A stretch of DNA of 64,000 bases, taken from Vitellaria paradoxa (lineage: Eukaryota; Streptophyta; Magnoliopsida; Ericales; Sapotaceae). The number at the start of each line of letters is the position of its first letter. The first letter of the stretch is position 1. Position numbers and translations under genes: made by a program. The stretch is taken from contig CM034233.1 of NCBI GenBank assembly GCA_019916065.1, positions 41,456,862 through 41,520,861 of the forward strand, in the 5' to 3' direction. The notes under the pieces are model-generated. The model ran no database searches. It worked only from the letters and a program-made list of their open reading frames with translations, and was not told the DNA's origin. Shown here one piece after another: positions 56,010 through 64,000 of this stretch.

Positions 56010-56506
56010 TTTTTTTTTTTTGGTAGTTAAGCGGGTATTTTATTACCAAAAAAATATAGATTTACAACTAGCTCGATACAAACCCCAAAGGGTACACACC
56101 TCATATAAAGGATCCAAAAGATGCTAAGAAACCATCTAACCTATCCTTTTAATAGATCCACTTACAACCCAAGTGGATAGGTTAACAAAATAAGACTCAT
56201 TTCTTCCTAGTTTTGCTTGAGTTAGAGCTTGGCCTCTTGGTGAATGTGATACTTGCTAGCGCTTGCTCCTTAGCAAAATTAAGCTTTTGAATACGGTCTA
56301 GGAGTAACTTTTTTTCTTGAGCTTGGGAGGAGGTTGGTGTTGTTTTTGCTTGCTTCGGCCCTTGCTTGTTTGATACCTCATCTTCCTTTGGCTCTTGCTT
56401 CAACTTTAGGCTTTTGTCTTCCTCTGCACACTCATCTTCTTTGCATGATTGTAAGATCTCAAACATATTGGATGAAGCTTGTGGCGTGTCTTTGCTCCTT
56501 TTCTTT
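56010..56506 (-). mobile_element. 5'-truncated retroelement with LINE-like 3' end
   Basis: A 497-bp insertion on the minus strand with an A-tail (T-run 56010-56021) and a 21-bp target duplication with one mismatch (55989-56009 and 56507-56527). Its last bases before the tail, AAAATACCCGCTTAACTACC, resemble those of the LINE at 27290 (AAAATACGCTTACTTACC), so it used the same type of machinery. It carries the end of a protein-coding frame, about 190 bp of 3' UTR and an inner TTACC plus A-run. The coding part does not look like LINE ORF2, so it may be a non-autonomous LINE derivative or a processed copy of a host transcript. Confidence 0.8.
56197..56506 (-). pseudogene. C-terminal fragment of an unknown Lys/Glu-rich protein
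   Basis: About 103 codons, open from the truncated 5' edge to TAG at 56197. The Met at 56466 is internal, because the frame is open upstream (PKKRSKDTPQASSN). The composition is Lys/Glu/Ser/Gln-rich, with a possible helical stretch EKKLLLDRIQKLNFAKEQAL and a basic end SSNSSKTRKK. I recognise no domain. It could be the end of a LINE ORF1 (the LINE ORF1 at 30346 also ends Ser/Lys-rich) or of a host gene captured as a processed copy. Confidence 0.55.
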
Positions 56507-59500
56507 GGTGTTGGATTACAATGATATTTGTTTTTATTTTCTATATTTTTACATGATGTACGAATTTAAATTAAAAACGACTGTAACTTGGCCTTCGGGT
56601 GTCTGGTTAGAGAAATATTTTTTTTTTCATTTTTGGTATTTTTACGTGATCCGCGCAAGTAAGTTAAAAATGGCCAAATTAGGTGCTCGGGTGTCTGATT
56701 ACGATGATATTTGTCTTTATTTTTTGTATTTTTACGCGATATATGAATCTAAATTAAAAACGGCTATAATATGGCTTTCGGGTGTCTGCTTATAGTAGTT
56801 TTTTTTTTTTGTTCATTTTTTGTATTTTTAAGTGATCTGCGCTTTTATATTAAAAACGGCCAAAACTTAGTAGTCGGGTGTCCGATTACAATGATATTTG
56901 TCTTCATTTTTTGTATTCTTACGCAATCTACAAATCCTAATTAAAAACCGATATAACTTGGTGCTCGAGTGTCTGGTTAGAGTAATATTTTTGTTCATTT
57001 CTTGCATTTTTACGTGATCTACGCATTTATATTAAAAATGGCCAAAACTTGGCACTCAGCTGTCCGATTACACTGATATTTGTCTTTATTTTTTATATTT
57101 TTACCCGAACTACGAATCCAAATTAAAAACGGTTATATCTTGGCACTCGGGTGTTTGGTTAGTGTAATATTTTTGTTCATATTTCTAATTTTTACGTGAT
57201 CCACGCATGTAAATTAAAAATGGCCAAAACCTGGCGCTCAGCTATTCGAAGTCAATGATATTTGTCTTTATTTTTGTATTTTTACACAATCTACGAATCC
57301 AAATTAAAAACGGCTATAAGTTGGTGCTCGGGTGTCTGGTTAGAGTAGTATTTTTGTTCATTTTTTGAATTTGTACGTGATTTGCGCATCTAAATTACAA
57401 ATGGCCAAAACTTGGTGGTCGGGTGTCTGATTACAATGATATTTGTCTTTATTTTTTATTTTTACGTAATCTATGAATCCAAATTAAAAACGGTTATAAC
57501 TTGGTGCTCGAGTGTCTGGTTAGAGTAATATTTTGGTTTATTTTTTGTATTTTTACGTGATCTGCGCATTTAAATTTAAAATGGCCAAAACTTGGTGGTC
57601 GGATGTATGATTACAATGATATTTGTCTTCATTTTTTTTTATTTTTACGCGATCTACGAATCTAAATTAAAAATGGCTATAACTTGGCGCTTGGATGTCT
57701 GGTTAGAGTAATATATTTTTTTCACTTTTTATATTTTTTCGTGATCTGGGCATTGAATTAAAAACGGCTAAAACGTGGCGCTCAGGTGTTCGATTACAAT
57801 GATATTTGTCTCCATTTTTTGTATTTTTACGCGATCTACAAATCCAAATTAAAAACGGCTATAACTTAGCGCTCGGGTGTCTGGTTAGTGTGATATTTTT
57901 GTTTATTTGTTTTACGTGATTTGCGTATTTAAATTTAAAACAGCCAAAACTTGGCGTTCGGGTGTCCGATTACAATGATATTTGTTTTTATTTTTTTGTA
58001 TTTTTGCGTGATCTATGAATCCAAATTAAAAATGGTGATAACTTGGCGCTCGGGTGTCTGGTTAGTGCTAATTTAAAAATAACCCGAACATGGTACTCAG
58101 GTGTCCGATTACAAAGATATTTGTCTTCTATTTTTGTATTTTTACACGATCTACAAATCCAAATTCAAAACGGCTATAATTTAGTGTTCAAGTGTCTGGT
58201 TAGAGTAATATTTTTGTTCTTTCTTTTGTATTTCTGCGTGAACTGTGTATCGAAATTAAAAAAGACCAGAACTTGGCGCTCGGGTGTCCGATTGCAATTA
58301 CATTTGTCTTCATTTTTGTATTTTTACGTGATCTACAAATTCAAATTAAAAAGGGCAATAACTTAGCGCTCGGGTGTCTAGTTAGAATAATATTTTTATT
58401 CATTTTTTGCATTTTTACGTGATTTGTGCATTTAAATTTAAAACAGCTAAAACTTGGCACTCGGGTGTCTGATTACAATGATATTTGTCTTCATTTTTTT
58501 TTTATTTTTACGCGATCTATGAATCAAAATTAAAAATGACTATAACTTGGCGTGCTTGGGTGTCTAGTTAGAATAATATTTTTTTCATTTTCTGTATTTT
58601 TACGTGATCTGCGCATTTAAATTTAAAACGGCTAAAACTTGGTGCTCTGGTGTCCGATTACAATGATATTTGTCCCCATTTTTTTTTATTTTAACGCAAT
58701 CTACGAATCCAAATTAAAAAGGACTATAACTTGGCGCTCTGGTGTTTGGTTAGAGAAATATTTTTGTTCATTTTCTGTATTTTAACGTGATCTAAGCATT
58801 TAAATTAAAAACGTCCAATACTTGGTGGTCGAATGTCCGATTACAATATTATTTTTCTTCATTTTTGGTATTTTTACACGATTTACGAATCCAAATTAAA
58901 AACGGCTATAAGTTGGTGCTCGGGTGTCTGGTTAGAGTAATATTTTTGTTCATTTTTTGTATTTTTCCGCGATCTGCACATTTAAATTGAAAACGGCCAA
59001 AACTCCGCAGTCGGGTGTCCGATTACAATGACATTTGTCTTCATTTTTTGTATTTTTACACGATTTACGAATCCAAATTAAAAATGACTGTAAGTTGGCA
59101 CTCGGCTATCTGGTTGGAGTAATATTTTTGTTCATTTTTTGTATATTTTCGTGATCTGCGCATTTAAATTAAAAACGGCCAAAACTTGGCGCTCAGGTGT
59201 CCGATTACAATGATATTTATTTTTATTTTCTATATTTTTACGTGATGTACGAATTTAAATTAAAAACGATTATAACTTGGCCTTCGAGTGTCTTGTTAGA
59301 GTAATATGTTTTTTCATTTTTGGTATTTTTACGTGATCCGCGCATTTAAATTCAAAACGGCCAAATTAGGCACTCAGGTGTCCGATAACAATGATATTTA
59401 TTTATATTTTTTGTATTTTTACGCGATATACGAATCCAAATTAAAATCGGCTATAACTTGGCGCTCGGGTGTCTGATTAGAGCAATATTTTTGTTCATTT

Positions 59501-60788
59501 TTTGTATTTTAACGTGATCTGCACATGTAAATTAAGAACGGCCAAAACTTGGTGATTTGGGGTCCAATTACAATGATATATGTGTTCATTTTTTGTATTT
59601 CTACGCAATCTGCGAATCCTAATTAAAAATTGCTATAACTTGGTCCTCGGGTGTCTGGTTAGAGTAATATTTTTGTTCATTTTTTGTATTTTTACGAGAT
59701 CTGAGCATTTATATTAAAAATGGCCAAAACTTGGCACTTAGGTGTCTGATTACACTGATATTTGTCTTCATTTTTTGTGCTTTTACGCGATGTATGAATC
59801 TAAATTAAAATAGGAAATAACTTAGCACTCAGGTGTCTGGTTAGAGTACAATTTTAGTTCATTTTTTGTATTTTTACATGATTCGCGCATTTAAATTAAA
59901 AACAGCCAAATTTGGCGCTCGGGTGTCCAATTACAATGATATTTGTCTTCATTTTTTGTATTTTTACGCGATCTGCGAATCCAAATTAAAAATAGCTATA
60001 ACTTGGTGCTCGAGTGTTTGGTTAGTATAATATTTTTGTTCATATTTTGTATTTTTACGTGATCCGTGCATATAAATTAAAAATGGCCAAAACCTGGCGC
60101 TCGACTGTTCGATGTCAATGATATTTGTCTTTAGTTTTGTATTTTTACGCAGTCTACAAATCCAAATTAAAAACGGCTTTAACTTGGTGCTTGGGTGTCT
60201 GGCTAGAGTAGTATTTTTGTTCATTTTTGAATTTTTACGTAATCTGCGCATCTAAATTAAAAACGGCCAAAACTTGGTGGTCGGGTGTCTGATTACAATG
60301 ATATTTGTCTTTGTTTTTTTATTTTTACGCAATGTACGAATCCAAATTAAAAACAGCTATAACTTGGCGCTCGGGTGTCTGGTTAGAGTAATATTTTTAT
60401 TTATATCCAATATTTTATAAGATTCGCGTATGTAAATTAAAAACAGCCAAAACCCGGCGCTCGACTATCCGATTTCAATGGCATTTCTCTTTATTTTTGT
60501 ATTTTTACGCAATCTATGAATCCAAATTAAAAACGGCTATAACTTGGTGCTCGAGTCTCGAGTGTCTGGTTAGAGTAATATTTTTGTTCATTTTTTGCAT
60601 TTTTACGTGATCTGCGTGTTTAAATTTAAAACGGCCAAAACTTGGTGGTCGGGTATATGATTGCAATGATATTTGTCTTCATTTTTTTTTTATTTTTACA
60701 CGATCTACGAATCTAAATTGAAAACGGCTATAACTTAGCACTTGGGTGTCTAGTTAGAGGAATATTTTTTTCATTTTTGCATTTTTCA
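56507..60788 (+). repeat. Dimeric satellite array, block 8
   Basis: Same dimer and polarity, starting with the right copy of the target duplication and ending at the scaffold gap. Larger repeats are visible: the variant with GTCAATGATATTTGTCTTTA recurs at about 57253 and 60114, as well as 52325. No gene is seen. Confidence 0.95.
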
Positions 60789-60888
60789 NNNNNNNNNNNN
60801 NNNNNNNNNNNNNNNNNNNNNNNNNNNNNNNNNNNNNNNNNNNNNNNNNNNNNNNNNNNNNNNNNNNNNNNNNNNNNNNNNNNNNNNN
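60789..60888. other. Assembly gap of 100 N
   Basis: Exactly 100 N, the usual placeholder for a gap of unknown size. The satellite polarity is opposite on its two sides. Confidence 0.99.
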
Positions 60889-63800
60889 AAAAATGAACGA
60901 AATATTACTCTAACTAGGCACCTGAGCACCAAGTTTAGCCGTTTTTAATTTCGATTCGTAGATAGCCAAAAAATACAAAAAATGAAGACAAATATCATTG
61001 TAACAGACACCCAAGCACCAAGTTGGGCCGTTTTAAATTTAATGCGTAGATCTCGTTAGAATACAAACAATGAACAAAATATTACTCTAACCAAACGCCC
61101 GAGTGCCAAGTTATAGCTGTTTTTAATTTTGATTCGTAGATCGCGTAAAAATACAAAAAATAAGACAAATATCATTGTAATTGGACACTGGAGCGCCAAG
61201 TTTTAGTCATTTTTAATTTAAATGCGCTGATCACATAAATATACAAAAAATAAACAAATATTACTCTAACCAGACGCCCGAGCACCAAGTTATAGCCATT
61301 TTTAATTTGGAGTCGTAGAACGCGTAAAAATAAAAAAATGAAGACAAACGTCATTGAAATCGGACACCCGAGCACCAAATATTGGTCTTTTCTAATTTTA
61401 ACGCATAGATCACGGAAAAATACAAAAAAATAAACGAAATATATACCCTAACGAGACGCTCGAAGCCGCCAAGTTATAGCCGTTTTTAATTTTGATTCGT
61501 AGATCGCGTAAAAATACAAAAATGAGACAAATATCATTGTAATTGGACACCGGAGCACCAGGTTCTGGCCGTTTTTAATTTAAATGCGCTGATCAGGTAA
61601 AAAATACAAAAAATAAACAAAAATAATACTCTAGCCAGGCGCCCAAGCACCAAGTTATAGTCGTTTCTAATTTTGATTCGTAGATCGCGTAAAAATATGA
61701 AAAACTGAAGATAAATATCATTGCAATCAGACACTCGAACATCAATTTTTGACCATTTTTTATTTAAATACGCAAATCACGTAAAATACAAAAAATGAAC
61801 AAAAATATTACTCTAACCAGGTACCCAAGCAAGAAGTTATAGCCATTTTTTATTTGGAATAGTAGATCGCGTAAAATTACAAAAAATGAAGCCAAATATC
61901 ATTGTAATCAGACCCTCGAGCACAAAGTTTTGGCTATTTTAAATTTAAATGCCCAGATCACGTAAAAATACGAAAAATGAACAAAATATTACTGTAAGCA
62001 GACGCCCGAGTGCCAAGTTCTACCGTTTTTAATTTCGATTCGTAGATCGCGTAAAAATACACAAAATGAAGACAAATATCATTGTAATCAGACACTTGAG
62101 CGCAAAGTTTTGACTGTTTTTAATTTCGATTCATATATCACGTAAAAATACAAAAAATGAACAAAATATTACTCTAACCAAACATACGAGCGCCCAATTA
62201 CACCCGTTTTTAATTTAGATTCTTAGATCGCGTAAAAATACAAAAAAAAAAGAAGACAAATATCATTGTAATCGACACCTGAGCACCAAGTTTTGGTTGT
62301 TTTAAATTTAAATGCGCAGATCACATAAAAATACAAAAAATGAACAAAAATATTACTCTAGCCAGACGCCCGAGCGCCAAGTTATCATTGCCTTTAATTG
62401 TGTTTCGTATATCGCGTAGAAATACAAAAAATGGAGACAATATCATTATAATCAGACACCCTAGCGCCAACTTTGGCCGTTTTAACTTAAATGCGCAGAT
62501 CACAGAAAAATACAAAGAATGAAAAAAATAATGTTACTCTAACGAGACACCCAAGCACCAAGTTATCGCCGTTTTAATTTGGATTTGTACATCATGTAAA
62601 AATACAAAAAATGAAGACAAATATCATTATAATCAGACACCCGACCACCAAGTTTGGGCCGTTTTAAATTTAAATGCGCAGATCACGTAAAAACACAAAA
62701 AAATGAACAATAATATTACTCTAACTAGACACCCAAGCGCCAAGTTATAGCCGTTTTTAATTTGGATTCGTAGATCGAGTAAAAATGCAAAAAATGAAGA
62801 GAAATATCATTCTGATCGGACACCCGAGCACCAAGTTTTGGCTGTTTTTAATTTCGATACGTAGATCACGTAAAAATAAAAAAAAATGAACAAAAAAATT
62901 TGCTCTAACCAGACTCACGAGCACCAAGTATAACCGTTTTTAACTTGGATTCGTAGATCGCGTAAAAATATAAAAAATATAAAGACAAATATCATTGTAG
63001 TCGGACACTCAAGCACCAAAGCCGTTTTTAATTTAAATGTGCAGATCACGTTCAAATACAAAAAATGAAAAAAATAATGCTGTAGCCAAGCGCTCGAGCG
63101 CCAAGTTATAGCCGTTTTTAATTTTGATTCGTAGATCGCGTAAAAATACAGAGATTGAAGACAAATATCTTTGTAATCAGACGCCTGAGGACCAAGTTTT
63201 GGCCGTTTTTAATTTAAATACGCAGATCACATAAAAATACAAAAAATGAACAATAATATTCCCTAACCAGACACCTGAACGCCAAGTTCTAGCCGTTATT
63301 TATTTGGATTCGTAGATCGCGTAAAAATACAAAAAAATGAAGACAAATATCATTGTAATCAGACCCTCGAGCACCTAGTTTTGGCTGTTTAAAATTTAAA
63401 TGCGCAGATCACGTAAAAATACAAAAAATGAACGAAAATATTACTCTAACCAGACACCCGAGCGCCAAGTTATAGCTGTTTGTAATTTAGATTCGTAGAT
63501 CGCGTAAAAATACAAAGAATAAAGATAAACATTATTGTAATCGGACACCCGAGTGCCAGGTTTTGGCTGTTTTTAATTTACAATCCGCAGATCACGTAAA
63601 AAATACAAAAAATGAACAAAATAATTACTCTAACCAGACACCCGAGCTGCAAGTTATAGCCGTTCTTAATTTTGATTCGTAGATCGCGTAAAAATACAAA
63701 AAATGAAGACAAATATCATTGTAATTGGACACCGGAGCGCCAAGTTTTAGTCGTTTTTAATTTAAATGCGCTGATCACATAGAAATACAAAAAATAAAAT

Positions 63801-64000
63801 AAATATTACTCTAACTAGACACCCCAGCACCAAGTTATAGCCATTTTTAATATGGAGTCGTAGAACGCATAAAAATAAAAAAAATGAAGACAAACGTCAT
63901 TGAAATCGGACACCCGAGCACCAAATTTGGTCTTTTTTAATTTTAATGCATAGATCACGGAAAAATACAAAAAATGAACAAAAATATTACCTAAACGAGA
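60889..64000 (-). repeat. Dimeric satellite array, block 9, reverse polarity
   Basis: The same A/B dimer, but as its reverse complement (for example GACAAATATCATTGTAATCG and TTGGATTCGTAGATCGCGTA). About seventeen units with no inserted element. The frames at 61172-61378 and 61534-61734 (minus) are the same repeat-derived peptides seen on the plus strand elsewhere. No gene is seen. Confidence 0.95.

Noticed and set aside
1..60788. A CRISPR array, suggested by regular spacing
   Set aside because: Spacers are not unique; the whole unit repeats. The window also holds plant retroelements and a plant pararetrovirus, so it is nuclear plant DNA.

Overview
The window is plant nuclear DNA, most likely from a eudicot and from a satellite-rich heterochromatic (possibly pericentromeric) region; it contains no ordinary host gene. 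About 60% is an AT-rich tandem satellite with a ~182-bp repeat. That repeat is itself a dimer of two diverged ~91-bp halves. Half A carries ACGCGATCTACGAATCCAAA and CTGGTTAGAGTAATATTTTT; half B carries GTGATCTGCGCATTTAAATT and CGATTACAATGATATTTGTC. The satellite reads in one polarity from 1 to 60788. After a 100-N scaffold gap (60789-60888) it reads in the opposite polarity to the end. Dozens of 60-110-codon open frames in the satellite are by-products of the repeat, not genes.

The largest interruption (about 6893-24640) is an endogenous plant pararetrovirus (Caulimoviridae), with a two-ORF layout resembling florendoviruses. A 5'-truncated copy (end of ORF1 plus ORF2) runs into a complete forward genome. 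Its ORF1 polyprotein holds movement protein, capsid with CCHC knuckle, aspartic protease, reverse transcriptase and RNase H; ORF2 has no known function. The forward genome ends at its tRNA-Met primer-binding site. After a 91-bp spacer, an almost complete second genome follows in the opposite orientation. The result is an inverted repeat with ~7.4-kb arms, so a read-through transcript could fold into a long hairpin. All copies carry premature stops, mostly C-to-T or G-to-A, yet ORF1 keeps its frame over 5.4 kb in both arms.

Other insertions in the satellite are: an L1-like LINE with a perfect 16-bp target duplication but an internal deletion in the RT (27290-32463, minus); a solo LTR with TG...CA ends and a 5-bp duplication (39420-40907); two tRNA-derived SINEs (47051-47311 and 52647-52855, minus); a decayed RTE-type LINE (50511-51909); and a 5'-truncated element with a LINE-like tail (56010-56506, minus). 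Several ultra-short insertions of only the LINE 3' terminus (CTTACC plus A-tail) have target duplications. One of these is carried in four successive copies of a ~1.3-kb higher-order repeat between about 33.7 and 39.4 kb.

The history that can be read is satellite array growth by local duplication, repeated retroelement insertion, at least one complex viral integration, and later mutational decay. Family names come from motifs read by eye; no similarity search was run.
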